Assembly (NCBI GenBank): GCA_036874045.1
Contig: CM072337.1
Span: 5,146,001-5,210,000, forward strand
DNA: 64,000 nt
Source: Cymodocea nodosa
Lineage: Eukaryota > Streptophyta > Magnoliopsida > Alismatales > Cymodoceaceae
Reading direction: 5' to 3'
The notes under the pieces are model-generated. The model saw only the letters and a program-made list of their open reading frames with translations, was not told the DNA's origin and did no database searches. Of this stretch, positions 32,800 through 46,144 are shown piece after piece. Positions within the stretch are counted from its first letter, which is position 1; each line of letters opens with the position of its first letter. The translations under genes and the position numbers were made by a program.

Positions 32800-34789
32800 T
32801 GTTAGGAACGAATGGCTTCACCAAAGGGGGGGTGAATGGAGAACAATGTGAATTTAAGCCTATTTTTCACTTTACTAACTAATTTGATTAATCAGTTTGC
32901 ACAAGTAATAATCAGATAAAAATATTATGCACAGCAGAAATAAAGGTAAGAAACACAAGAGAATTTTAGGTGGTTCACCAACTCGGCTAGTCCACCCCCA
33001 AGGGTCACTTGGGCTTCACTAAGTGTCTCAACACTTACACACTTGCTTTTTGGTCAAAGCAAGAACCAACCACACAGAAGTTTTCAGGTATAAACTCTAG
33101 AAAACCAACACTCAGAAGTTTTCAAGTATAAACTCCAGAAACCAACACTCAGAAGTTTTCAGGTATAAACTCCAGAAAACCAACACCTAGAAGTTTTCAG
33201 GTATAAACTCTAGAAAACCAACTTCTTGAGTTTTCAGGTCGAAACTCAAACCAACAATTGAATGAAGCTTTAAGGTTGAAGTCACGAACCAAATGATCCT
33301 TCTTGGATCAGACTTTCAGCACATGGAGAGCTTTAAGAATCTTCTTGTAAATCTAGTTTTCAATCGATTCTTTGTTGAACTGAATTTGAGCTTTCTTCTA
33401 TATCAGTAATTGATCTACAATATATACTGTATCTCTGTATATAATTGTATCTGTAATCCCACTTGTAAGCTCTACTGAATATTGAAAGATCTGTCTATAT
33501 TTATGCTTAAATATCCAACGATCATAATTTCTCCTCAACGGATGTATTCTACTGTACTTGACAAATAATCAAACCTAAATATGGTAAGTTACCGTTTTGT
33601 TTGATGTTTAGTAAGTAACCTTTCGAAAATCTCAGGCTTTCGAATGATTATAAAAATAAGTTACCGAAAAGCATCCATAAATTACCGATTCGTCACTCAA
33701 ATTTTGTTATCTAAGTCACGTGAGGATTTTAAGTTGCTCACGTGTAATGTCAAGTGTTCGGAGTCATGTATTCAACTTACCGAAAAGAGCTCCTAACTTT
33801 CGGATAGTTAACTATTGTAACTCTCTGAACTTTCTTTTAAGTCCCCGATAGTTGTCTCTTCAATTCTACACGTGCATAAAAGAATAACTTAAGTTTCGAA
33901 TAGTTAAGAATGTAACTCACCGAAACTTCCCATTTTTCGGATAGTTATCTTTCTAACTCTCCGAAAACCCATTTGAGCATCTATCTGGAATTCTACACGT
34001 GGGAAATTCAATGACTTAAGTTTCGGATAGTTAAACTATAACTCACTGAAACTCTCTTGAAATTTCGAATAGTTATCTTTCTAACTCTCCGAAAACTTAA
34101 ATGATCTTCTTTCTGGAATTCTACATGTGGCAATTTCAATAACTTAAGTTTCAGATAGTTAAACTGTAACTTATCGATTTGAAATTTCGGATAGTTATCT
34201 AACTCTCTGATTTTCCCTTTTAAGCTTTCAACTACCGGCTTCTCCATTTTGCACGTGCATAATAAGATGACTTAAGTTCTGAAAAGTTATACCTGAAACT
34301 TTTCAAAAAAATCAAATAGTAATCTAACTCTCTGAAAGAAAACTCGGATAGTTATCTAACTCTTCGAAAAGTCCTTTAAGATTCTGTTTTGTATTTCTAC
34401 ACATGGTTAATTGAATGACTTAAGTTTCGGATAGTTAGCCTTTCTAACTTTTCGATTTTCCTTTTTCTTTCGGATAGTTAACTCCATAACTCTCCGATCA
34501 TTCAACCAACTTAACTGTCTGATTAAATAACTCTCCGAAGGCTTTGTAAAATCGGATAGTTGTCCTTCTAACTACTCGATGAACTTGTTGCTGTTTTACT
34601 CTTTGGACCTGTAACTGTCTGTTTTTCTTGTAACTTTAAGGCAGTATCATCTAGAACCTTCTCCATCTGTTCATCTGCATGGAATTTGTTCTATCTGCCT
34701 TCTGATCTAATACTGCACTAACTTAACTTTGAAATACAATATGTTTCCTTACATAGGTTTTACATTATCAAAATACTAGGGTCCTAACA
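32800..34789 (-). repeat. Element C 3' LTR, 1,990 bp
   Basis: It is intact end to end (TGTTAGG..CCTAACA). A module array lies at about 33600-34600: CACGTG-type motifs at 33869, 33996, 34124, 34252 and 34400 (spacings 127, 128, 128, 148), with ACTTAAG and TTTCGGATAGTTA..TAACTCTCCGAAA inverted repeats between. It matches the split 5' LTR; by eye divergence is about 3% in the first 500 bp and about 8% in the array. Confidence 0.85.
33075..33245. repeat. Tandem repeat, about 37-bp unit, 4-5 copies, in element C LTR
   Basis: The unit contains AGAAGTTTTCAGGTATAAAC followed by TCTAGAAAACCAACA. The same array is in the other LTR at 38113-38285, so it was there before insertion. Confidence 0.75.
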
Positions 34790-34805
34790 ATCCCCCCCTT
34801 TTTGA
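34790..34805 (-). other. Polypurine tract of element C
   Basis: Minus strand TATCAAAAAGGGGGGGATTG runs into the LTR start TGTTAGGA. Related strings TTGTCATT / TGACAAAAAGGGGGAG lie at about 34998-35019 and 35038-35058 within the internal region. Confidence 0.7.
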
Positions 34806-36270
34806 TAATGACAAAATCCTTTACATTAAATTACATGTATTTCACTCCCTAGATTGTTGCTATACATTCAATCACACAAAAACTAAGTAAAGCAAAGAAT
34901 TACAATGAATATAATACGATGAAGTTAATTTCTCGCCTTGTCTATGTGCTGGGAAAGCTCCCCCTACCTTCTATGTAATTTTCTATATTCTTCTCCCCCT
35001 TTTTGTCATTAGATAAAAGGAGTTCCACAATTTTCTTCTCCCCTTTTTGTCATTAAATTTGTATCTAATGATATACCAATTTTCTGATCTCTATAATCCT
35101 ATCAGATATCAAGTTGTGAAAAGAACCAAATGCATCAATATCTTCAAATACCAATTTTTGATTTTCCATCAAATGTAGACTATTGGTGTGTAGATCTCAA
35201 TTGTTGAGATATTTTCATCATTGCAGTCTATTTTCTTCTTTTCCTTTGATGTTGTGCTGCTTTTCTTCTTTTTTATTCAAGCACAGTATCAATTGAAGTG
35301 TCAATTTCCTTAATCCTTGTCTGATGCCAGTTGTTGACATTCTATCATCTGAGAAGTCAGTAATTGCTCTCCTGATTTGTGATATTTCTTCCTTTGTTTT
35401 CGTGTAATTACTACATCATTTGTAAAAATTGAAAATAGTGAAATGCCAATAGTTAATGTAGCAATTTATAAATATGCAATTAATATTTGTAATTTCTGCC
35501 ACATACTCTCCCCCTATCTGTATGGAGGTTCTCTGATTTATAATAGCAAGCTATAGACTCTCCCCCTATACGCATGCCCTCTTTATATACTTTCTTTTTG
35601 CACTGACACAGCATTCTGAATTTCCTTCATATAGTAGGTTCTCCCCCTACTTATATACTTTTCCTTGTAGACAAATTTGCTGCACCTGTTCTACAAAATG
35701 ACATATAGAATACCAATTGAACTAGGTATCAATTGTTAATCAAAAACATCATAAATGATTCTCAATCATTTAGCTTTTGATTCCAATCCGTTTCTCTTCT
35801 CTTAAATCTCTATTTCAAGAGATTCTTTCAATTTGCAAAAGATAATTTGAAGACTGTAATCTGTCTACTGTAGATTTTGGTTGTCCTATGATAAATCTGA
35901 TTTGTATACATTCATCCTGGCTCATGCAGATCTTATTTCCTTTAAAGAACAGAATTCAATCAATGATACCACTTTGATACTACTTGTTCATTTCAGATTA
36001 TCATAGCTGATTCTTAACTGATTATCAACTATTTGGCTTCTTAAAAAAAATTTCTCTTCACGAGATTCTGCTTATTCTGATAACACTTGTTTCTAATTGT
36101 TGCACATTTTGCTCTCCTTGAGCATCAAGATTTTAGGCACGATTTTCACTCAGTCTAAGTGACCACTTTCTACCAATTTATGGTGCCTCTTGTAATACCA
36201 AATTTTTACTATCATAACTGGTTTGGAGTTATAGATCAACTACTCCCCCTAAACAATATAATCCTGCAAT
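34806..36270 (-). other. Element C internal non-coding region
   Basis: No coding frame. It contains many minus-strand AGGGGGAG-type purine runs (for example near 34960, 35000, 35510, 35560, 35640 and 36245), as seen in the 3' region of SIRE-type elements. It follows directly on the end of the Gag frame, where protease would normally begin. Confidence 0.6.
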
Positions 36271-37783
36271 TCAAACAGAAAGAGATTTTGGTACCCATAC
36301 TTTCTTGGGTCCATAAATGTTAGTCCTGACAATATTTAGTTTATTGCCTTTTGGCAGCCACATTGAACCAGATCTTCTTTTGATGGCAAACACTGTTGTA
36401 CCATCTCTATAAGATCGGATAACACCACCATAGTAGGGTATTTCCTGTGGAGTAGCATACCCTAGGCCAAGTTTATTAGAACTGTGTCTTTGAGAACCAA
36501 TGATTTGATCTAATTCTCTCTGTCCATTGGTAAATTTATACACAGTATTTTCCAGATCAGTGATTTCAGAATTAAATTTTTCATTTTCATTTATCAGTTC
36601 ATCATTATAGCATTTCCTATCTTCAACATGCAGATTTTCAAGTTTAGTATGTGATTCTTTTAAACATGCAGTTAAATGCTTAATTTCCTTTTTATACTTT
36701 TTGCATTTAACATATAAACTATCAATAGTAGACAAAAGAATATTTACATCTTAATTATCATTGTCTACATCAAAATCACTTTGAGATGAAGTGGAACATA
36801 CCTCTTGTGCTGTATAGCACACGTTTACTGGTACCTCTTCATCTGAATTGGATGAGCTACTAGAAGAACTACTGTCATCCCAAGTAACCTTCAATGCCAT
36901 TTTCTTTTTGTAGCTCCTCTTCTTCTTCTTCTTGTTGTAGTGGACAATCAAGTTGTATATGTCCCTGTTTCTTGCATTTAAAGCATATTGGTGCATTGCT
37001 TTTTAATGTGCTGGCTTGGTTCTTTTTCTTCATCCATTTTCTGAACTTTCTAGCCAATAGCACAACTTCATCATCATTCAAGCTTTGAAGTTCCTATGTT
37101 GATGGAAAGGTTAGTTCTTTCTTTGTTTCAGTTTTCTTTTTACCACTACCTTCCTCAACTTTCCATTCCTTCATTTGAACTTCATGGGCCAGCAGGTTGC
37201 CCATTAGATCCTCTACTGAGTATTTGTTAAGGTCTTTGGAATCTTGTATCGATGTGGACTTTTGCTTCCATTCCACAGTTAAGCTTTTGAGGATTTTCTG
37301 TACCTGTTCACAGACAGAAAATTCCTTTCCCAAACCTTTTAAGCCATTAATAATCTCAGTGAATCTTGAAAACATATAAGTGATAGTTTCATCATCAAGC
37401 ATTTTAAATAATTCAAGCTTTTTGAGTAAAATGCTTATTTTAGTGTCTTTCACTTGGCTGGTTCCTTCAAAGGTTATTTGAAGAGTGCTCCAAGCCTCGT
37501 CAGCAGATTTACAAGCTAAAACATTATTATATTGTTTAGCAGATAAGGCATAGTAAATAATATTCAACCCTCGAGCATCCATTTGGATGATTCTCTCATC
37601 CTCCTCAGTCCAGTCATCCTCATGATTAGGTGGAATAGGTGTTCCTAGAACAACCATTTTCCATAAACTCACATCTGAACTTCTGAGGAAACATTCCATC
37701 ATGTTTTTCTAGTAATTATAATTAATACCATCAAACAGGGGAGGACGATGGATGTTCTGACCCTCTCTGTGAAAAGATGCCAT
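36271..37783 (-). pseudogene. Element C Gag with coiled-coil extension
   Basis: ATG at 37783. The Gag domain (FDGINYNY, then MECFLRSSDVSLWK, EAWSTL) is followed by the zinc knuckle CFKCKKQGHIQLDC (about 36966-37007), the ALKVTWDDSS segment with an acidic Ser run, and a coiled-coil tail ending GPKKVWVPKSLSV-stop. Damage: TAG for an expected Trp near 37708, TAG at 37091-37093, a frameshift in a CTT-rich run near 36940, and TAA near 36750. In complete SIRE-type polyproteins the WVPK stretch precedes the protease; here the frame simply stops. Confidence 0.8.
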
Positions 37784-37824
37784 GATCTCAAATGGTTAAA
37801 TCTATAAAAAAAAAAGATCAACCT

Positions 37825-37836
37825 GCTCTAATACCA
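37825..37836 (-). other. Primer binding site of element C (initiator tRNA-Met)
   Basis: Minus strand TGGTATTAGAGC lies 2 bp inside the 5' LTR end (37839). It is the same one-mismatch variant as in element E. Confidence 0.8.
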
Positions 37837-37838
37837 AT

Positions 37839-39239
37839 TGTTAGGAACGAATGGCTTCACCAAAGGGGGGTGAATGGAGAATAGTGTGAATTTAAGCCTA
37901 TTTTTAACTTTACTAACTAATTTGATTAATCAGTTTGCACAAGTAATAATCAGATAAAAATATCATGCACAGCGGAAATAAAGGTAAGAAACACAAGAGA
38001 ATTTTAGGTGGTTCACCAACTCGGCTAGTCCACCCCCAAGGGTCACTTGGGCTTCACTAAGTGTCTCAACACTTACACACTTGCTTTTAGGTCGAAGCAA
38101 GAACCAACCACACAGAAGTTTTCAGGTATAAACTCTAGAAAACCAACACTCAGAAGTTTTCAAGTATAAACTCTAGAAACCAACACTTAGAAGTTTTCAG
38201 GTATAAACTCCAGAAAACCAACACCTAGAAGTTTTCAGGTATAAACTCTAGAAAACCAACCTCTTGAGTTTTCAGGTCGAAACTCAAACCAACAATTGGA
38301 TGAAGCTTTAAGGTTGAAGCCACGAACCAAATGATCCTTCTTGGATCAAACTTTCAACACATGGAGAGCTTTAAGAATCTTGTAAATCCAACTTTCAATC
38401 GATTATTTGTTGAACTGAATTTGAGCTTTCTTCTATATCAGTAATTGATCTGCAATGTATACTATATCTCTGTATGTAATTGTATCTATAATCTCACTTG
38501 TAAGCTTTGCTGAATATTGAAAGATCTGTCTGTATTTATGCTTGAATATCCAACGATCATAATTTCTCCTCAACGGATGTATTCTGCTGTACTTGGTAAA
38601 TAATCAGACCTAAATATAGTAAGTTACCGTTCTGTCTGATGTTCAGTAAGTAACCTTCCGAAAATCTTAGGCTTTCGGATGGTTATAAAACTAAGTTACC
38701 GAAAAGCATCCATAACTTATCGATTCATCACTCAAATTCTGTTATCTAAGTCACGTGAAGATTTTTAGTTGCTCACGTGTAATGTCAAGTGTTCAGAGTC
38801 TTGTATTCAACTTACCGAAAAGAGCTCCTGACTTTCGCATAGTTAACTACTGTAACTCTCCAAACTTTCTTTTAAGTCTCCGACACCTGTCTCTTCAATT
38901 TTGCACGTGCATAAAAGAATAACTTAAGTTTCGGATAGTTAAGAATGTAATTCACCAAAACATCCCATTTTTCGGATAGTTATCTTTCTAACTCTCCGAA
39001 AACCCATTTGAGCATCTGTTTGGAATTCTACACGTGGGAAATTCAATAACCTAAGTTTCGGATAGTTAAACTGTAACTCACCGAAACTCTCTTGAAATTT
39101 CGGATAGTTATCTTTCTAACTCTCCGAAAACTTAAATGATCTTCTTTCTGGAATTTTGCACGTGGTAATTTCAATAACTTAAGTTTCGGATAGTTAAATA
39201 GTAACTTACCGAACTCTCTTTGAAATTTCAGATAGTTAT
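37839..39239 (-). repeat. Element C 5' LTR, first part (left of element B)
   Basis: It matches 32800-34190 of the 3' LTR, including the 37-bp tandem repeat at 38113-38285 and the start of the TTCGGATAGTTA array. It stops at ..GATAGTTAT where element B begins. Confidence 0.85.
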
Positions 39240-41384
39240 TGTTTAGAATGAAAAAGTGCATATTATTAACGATTAAATGATGGTTAATTGCATAATATTT
39301 ATCTTATCATATGAGAATTAAGCCACTATGTTATAATTGCACTGTTATATGCTTTAATTGAAGAATCTGCTTAATTTGGGGGAATTAATGTTAATTTAGT
39401 ACATTTTTGAACTGTCGGTAAGTTGCAGGCTGTGAAATTCTTAAGTATCTGAATTTTCTGATATTTCAGACAGTTATGTTTAACAAACCGAACATATATT
39501 GGATAGTTATGTTTATATTGCCAAACAGTTATGTTTTAAGAGAATATTTTATTATTTCTTGAAGTACACCTGTCAAAACCATAATTCATGACTTAAGTAA
39601 ACTTTCGGTGAGTTATCTATAACTATTCGAAAATGCAGCTGGGCATCGGATAGTTAGCCTTGTAACTCTCTACAATCTCTTTTTATTTATAAAATAGCTG
39701 ACTTGTGTCATGTTCTAGGAAAGTAACTTAAGTGGATTTTCAGTGAGTTATCTCTAACTATTCGAAATGCATCTAAGCATTGGATAGTTAGCTCTGTAAC
39801 TCTCCGAAATGTTATTTTATGATTAAACTGTTGCTGACACATGTCGAGATCTGGTAGATTTACTTAAGTTATATATCGGTGAGTTATCTGTAACTATCCG
39901 AAATGCATCTAAGCATTGGATAGTTAAGTTTATAAGTATTCGAAATGTACCTGAGCATCGGATAGTTAAATTTATGCACGTGTTTTATAGTTAAATCAAC
40001 GAAGAAAGTCCGTTGAGTTATCTGTAACTCCACGAACTATATATTTTCTAATATGCCACTATTGCGGTAGTAGGAATAGATAGTTGGAAAAGAAAAACCA
40101 CGTTTGCACGTATCACATAGGGAAAGAAATCATCGCCGTTGATACGAATGAAGGAAATCCAACCGACCATTCAAGTAGAAGTAGTTACTACTAAAGAAAT
40201 ATAAAAGAAAAGAAGAAAAAAGAAGAGGTGTGTGATCGATGGGCGAACAATGTGTGTAGAGGAGGATCAACGTCGCAATTCTCTAAAGTACCACACAACC
40301 ATCACCATCACCACCATAATCACTAACCATCGGAGGTCTGTGAGGATACTTGCCTGATGTCAGGTCGATTCCGAGCCAAACACAGTGCCTGACAACCATT
40401 GTGAGGAGTGTTCGCGTCACGGGAAGGGAAGCGATTTTCACCAAGCGTCGACTCATATTTCAGGAGATCGTAAGGCTTTTAGCCTTGGCTTCGGGTTGAT
40501 GCCTGTATGTTGACGAGGAGATCATCTTGCAATTCTGGACTCACGATTCTATAGGGAGAGGAGATAGAATTGTAAGTGGTTTAATTTTCAGTGGTGTAAT
40601 CGCGTTACAAGTAGTGTCAGAAGTATTTACTGTCAAGTGAGATTACTTTACATTTCACCTTTCGCCCATTTCCATGTTCATATTATAACAAAAATACCAA
40701 AAACAATTTATCTATGTTTGTATGTTGTATTTGAGTGTTGTATTGTTTGTTTTGTATCGTGATTAATGTTATATTTGTCAATGTTGTGATTGTTTTATGT
40801 TTATTTTAGTTTTACAATTTACTAAAATCGGTTCGTTCAAAAGACTTAAAGATTTTAATGGTTACTGTTTGAATTATCTGAATGTTAGTATTACTTAATG
40901 AAAAATCCAATGTTAACTAACATTAAAGAGCTTAATTGATGTTATTTACAATCTATGGAATTGCCCAATGGTTGGCCAAATTCCCATGTAAATAGTAGTA
41001 TTAAAAAGAAAAGGTAGGCCTATGGAGTTAAATTAAGTCCACGAGGTTAGTCTGTTGAGTTAGCCATAACTCAACGAACTTTGTCCGTTGAGTTAACTGT
41101 AATTCAACGAAGAGCTTATTGAATATATAAATTTGATTGTTAACAAAAGAACAATTCTCAAGTTCTTCAACAATTCCCTATGGGATCGACTTATACTTGC
41201 ACATTGATGCAATAGACACTGTGCACTTGCAGTTAAAGTACAAATTGGAATTAATATCTAAATTGTATTAAAGGTTGTTTGTTTACTTCTAAAAGAAAGA
41301 ATAGGCATAAAGATAAATTAACTAAGTAAAAACAGAAGTAACAAATCCAAGTTTTTCTGGTGTAGTGCTTGGAAAACACAAACA
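39240..41384 (+). repeat. Element B 5' LTR, 2,145 bp
   Basis: TGTTTAGAATG..AACACAAACA. Palindrome arrays (about 39400-40030) contain GACTTAAGT, TTTCGGTGAGTTA and TAACTCTCCGAAAT; a GTTGAGTTA cluster is at 41040-41112. TTTATTTATAAAATAG at about 39691-39706 is a possible TATA box. Confidence 0.85.
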
Positions 41385-41391
41385 AGTTTTA

Positions 41392-41409
41392 TAGCGCCGT
41401 TGTCGGGGA
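41392..41409 (+). other. Primer binding site of element B (tRNA-Asp)
   Basis: TAGCGCCGTTGTCGGGGA differs from TGGCGCCGTTGCCGGGGA at two positions. It is followed by (GAATT)5. Confidence 0.85.
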
Positions 41410-41503
41410 ATTGAATTGAATTGAATTGAATTAGTATAAGCAACTGTTAGAGATATTTCATTTTAATAGCCAGAGTTGTGTGTTTTCTTCTGTAATTGAG
41501 AAT

Positions 41504-44500
41504 ATGGCATATGCTTATGCTCAAAGATTTCTGAAACCTGTAATTAGCATATGTGAATTTTGCAATTCTGAAGGACACAACATTTCTGACTGTTTGAAAC
41601 TGAGACATTTACAGATGGTTAGATTCCATGAACAACAAATGAATTATCCTCAGTATAATAGATCCGAGTATGAGAATCCTATAGTTTACCCAACTAATGG
41701 TCAGTATAGAATGTGTAATATGTTGATAGATACTGAAGTTTGGGATAGGTATGACAGATTGGAGCGTAGTATAGAGCAAAACCTAGACAAATTGGAATAC
41801 TTTATGTGTCAGCAACAAGAAGTCAACCAATTAAATTATAAGGAAGCATATTTAGAACCTAAAAAGTATATAATTTACGAAACTGAAAAAACCATAATGA
41901 AAATTGATCAAAAATTGAATGCAATGAAATTGGATGATCTGGAAAGAAAATTAAAAGCATTAGACGAATATACAATGAAAATACAAGTTATGCAACAGGA
42001 TAATGAAAATTATAATGTCATAAACCTACATAATTTGCAAAATATACAGCAAACAAAAAATACTAATGCAAGAGAATTTAAAGAATGCACTTTAAAACTA
42101 AAAACAATTGAAGATCATAATCACAAAAATGATATACAAAAACATCATGAGAGTAACGAAAATTTGGAAGATGTATGTGTAACATTAAGATCTGGAACTG
42201 ATATACCACCAAGAACTCAAAATGAAAATGATATGAAGGTGGATAAAAGTAAAAATCAAAATGATAATGAAAATGTAATAGCTAAAAATCTAGAAAACAC
42301 TGAAGAACAATCTGAATCTGCGAATGAAGCTAAAAATGATCAAACAAATCAACTGAAAGAAAAAGAGTCTTTGAAATCAAAATCTTTAGCACCCTATCTT
42401 GAAAGATTACAACAAACAATACCTGAAAAACAAGAAAAAATCAGAGAAATTTTTGAAAAAGTACAAGTTAACATTCCTTAGTTAGATCTATTGCAGAAAA
42501 TGCCACATTGTGCTAAATTTCTTAAGGATTGGTGTACTAATAAAAGAGAGTGAAAAGTTCTTAGAAAGGTCTTTTTAGCTGAGAAAGTAGTTCCCTATTT
42601 CTGCCACAAATTCCTAAAAAGTTATCTAATCCTGGAATCCCTGTTATATCATGCACCATAGGAAATACCATTCTAGAAAGAACCTTAATAGACTTAGGTG
42701 CAGGTATAAATGTTATGCCAAGTGATATATTTGCATCCTTAGGATTAGAAGGCTTAACTCTTACTAGTATGATTATTTAATTAGCTGATAGAAGTATAAG
42801 ATACCCTAGAGGAAAAATAGAGGATGTCTTAATTAAAATCAAAAATTTTATATATCCTATTGATATTGTAATTCTGGATTCCCAACAAATTAAGCATAAA
42901 AATAGTGATACATCTTTAATTTTGGGAAGACCATTTTTAGCAACATCAGGGGCTGTTATAAATTGTAAAACTGGAGTAATGAAGTTAGCATATGGTAATG
43001 AGGATACTCAATTAAATATTTTCAAACTAGAAAGGTTTGAGGAGTTAGAAATGTCCTTACATACCATAGACTTTTTAGAGGATGAAGGAGATATGTTAGA
43101 TGATGTGATTCAAGAAGAATTAAATAGGCAAATCAATTATGAAATTTTAGAAGAAAGTGAAAGCATAAATATAGAAGGTGATCTGGAAGAAATTCATTTA
43201 GAAAATGATGATGTTCAATTAGGAGCTCTAACTTCTGATGGACAACATTTAGAATTAAAACCTTTACCTCCTGAATTAACCTATATATTTCTAGAAGATA
43301 AACGAACCTGTCCAATCATTATTACTTCAGATTTAAAAGAGGATCAAATAGCTAAATTAAAAGATGTAGTAAAAAGTTATAAAGAAGCAATAGGATGGAC
43401 TATAACTAATATAAAAGGGTTAAGTTCAACTTTATACTATCACCACATATATTTAGAAGAGAATGTTAAACCTGTTAGAATTCCTGAGATGAGATTAAAT
43501 CTAAACCTTAAAGAAGTAGTCAGGAAGGAAATAGTTAAATGGTTAGATAATGACATAATTTATCCGATTTTTGATAGCTTGTGCGTTAGTCCAATCCATG
43601 TAGTTCCCAAGAAATCAGGATTAACAGTTATTAGGAATGAAAGTCAAGACTTGATACCAACTAGAATTCAATCAGGCTGGAGAGTATGTATAGACTATAG
43701 AAAGCTGGATGCTGTGACTAGGAAAGATCATTTTCCCTTACCTTTTATAGATCAAATGCTGGAAAGATTAGCAGGGCAAGAATATTTTTGTTTCCTAGAT
43801 GGGTATTTAGGGTATAATCAAATTCTAGTAGCATTAGAGGATTAAGAGAAAACAACTTTCACCTATCCTAATGGAACTTATGCTTTTAAGAGAATGCCAT
43901 TTGGATTATGCAATGTGCTAGCTACTCTTCAAAGGTGTATGTGGGAATATTTATTGGAATGACTGAAGATTTTTTAGAAATATTTATGGATGATTTTACT
44001 GTATATGGCAACTCATATGAAGTTTGTTTAAAAAATTTAGACATAATATTAAAACGTTGTGTGGAAAAAAATCTGGTTTTAAATTGGGAAAAATGTCACT
44101 TCATGGTTAAACAAGGAATAGTCTTAGGGCATGTTTCTAAGAAAGGGTTGGAAGTAGATAAAGCTAAAATAGAAGTAATTTCTAATCTACCAGAACCTAA
44201 ATCAGTAAAAGATATTAGATCATTTCTAGGACATGCTGGTTTTTATAAAAAATTTATTAAAGACTTTAGCAAGATAGCTAGACCTTTAACTAATCTATTA
44301 AAAGATATTCCATTTAACTTTGATAAAAATTGTAAGAAAGCATTTTTCAGACTTAAGACTAGCTTAATTTCAACTCCTATAATTCAAGCACCTAATTGGA
44401 ACTATCCATTTGAATTAATGTGTGATGCTTTTGATTTTGCTGTAGGAGCAGTGTTGGGACAAAAGATAGAAAAATCTCCTAGAGTGATTCATTATGCAAG

Positions 44501-46144
44501 AAAAACCTTAAATGATGCTCAAGTTAATTACACAACTACTGAAAAAGAATTATTAGCTGTTGTGTTTGCTTTAGAAAAGTTTAGATCATATCTGATTGGA
44601 GCTAAAATAATAGTATTGACGGATCATTCAACTCTAAAACATCTAATAAAGAAAAAAGAAACTTAACCTAGATTGATCCGATGGATATTATTATTGCAAG
44701 AATTTAATCTAGAAATTAAAGATAAAAAAGGTTGTGAGAATGTAGTAGCAGATCATTTATTAAGATTACAAATAGAAAAATCAAATACTGAAATTAAGGA
44801 TAATTTTCCTAATGAACAATTAATGACCATCAACACAATACCTTGGTATGCAGACATGGTTAATTATTTAGTTACGAGTCTAACACCTAAGGATTGGAAT
44901 AGACAGGATAAGAAATTATTTTTCTCAAGAGTAAAATATTACTATTGGGAAGACCCATACTTATTTAAGAAATGTCCCGATCTGGTTTTAAGGAGGTGTG
45001 TTCCAGAAACTAAATATCCGAGCATATTATCTTTTTATCATAACTAAGCTTGTGGAGGGCATTTTGGTTCAAGGAAAACTACAGCAAAAATTCTGCAATG
45101 TGGGTTTTATTGGCCAACACTATTCAAAGATGCTCATAAATATTTCTTTAGTTGTTTAAGATGTCAACAAATAGGAAGAATATCAAAGAGGAATATGATG
45201 CCTCTTAATCCTATTGTTGAGGTTGAAATCTTTGATGTGTGGGGAATAGATTTTATGGGTTCATTTCCTATGTCTAATCAATTTAATTACATATTGTTGG
45301 GGATGGATTATGTATCTAAATGGATAGAAGCTATTCCTACAAAAACTAATGATAACAAAGTGGTAATACAATTTATAAGAACAAATATATTTGCCAGATT
45401 TGGAATACCTAAAGCTATTATCAGTGATAGAGGAACTCATTTCTATAATAGAAGTTTTGAAACCTTAATGAAGAAATATGAAGTAAACCACAAAATTGCA
45501 ACATCATATCATCCACAAACAAGTGGACAAGTAGAAAGGGCAAACAAATAAATTAAATTAATCTTAGAAAAAGTAGTAAATCCTACTAGAACAAATTGGG
45601 CTAATAGATTGATAGATGCACTTTGGGCTTATAGAACTGCTTATAAAACAAGCTTAGGTATGCCACCTTTTAGACTAGTATATGGAAAAAATTGTCATTT
45701 ACCTGTTGAAATAGAACATAAAGCTTATTGGGCATTAAAAACTCTGAATACTAATTTAAATCAAGCTGCTGAAAATAGAAAAATGCAATTAATTAAATTA
45801 GAAGGATTTAGAAATGAAGCTTATTCGAAGACTGTAAGAGAAAAAGAAAAAATTAAATTTTGGCATGATAGAAAATTTATTCCAAAAAGCTTTGAAATAG
45901 GACAAGAAGTATATTTTTATATGGCTAGACTCCATAACCATCTGGAAAAATTAAAATCTAGATGGGCAGGACCTTATATAATTCGAAATATTTATCCTTA
46001 TGGAGCTATTGAAATTGAAAATCCTAAAAATCAGAATATATTTAAAGTAAATGGACAAAGACTGAAACCTATTCTGAAAACACCAAAAGCTCCTTTGGAA
46101 TTATAGAAGAAGTCAGAGTAGAGGACTACTCGAGCTTTACTTAG
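41504..46144 (+). pseudogene. Element B pol: zinc knuckle, protease, RT, RNase H, integrase
   Basis: The best copy of the first segment: ATG at 41504, then a complete CCHC knuckle CEFCNSEGHNISDC at residues 17-30 and a linker to residue 326, where a TAG (42479-42481) interrupts. Protease has DLGAGINVMPSDI (about 42690), RT has WRVCIDYRKL and FMDD (about 43985), RNase H has [11 protein letters not shown], and integrase has [21 protein letters not shown] and QTSGQVERANK. Frameshifts lie near 42590, 43945 and 46090. Stops include TAA at 43843-43845 (shared with A and D), 44664-44666, 45045-45047 (CAA in A) and 45549-45551 (CAA in D). The integrase zinc Cys pair (SCLRC) is kept here. Confidence 0.85.

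Noticed and set aside
33075..33245. CRISPR-like array of about 37-bp repeats
   Set aside because: The units are head-to-tail tandem repeats with no variable spacers, inside an LTR of a plant element.
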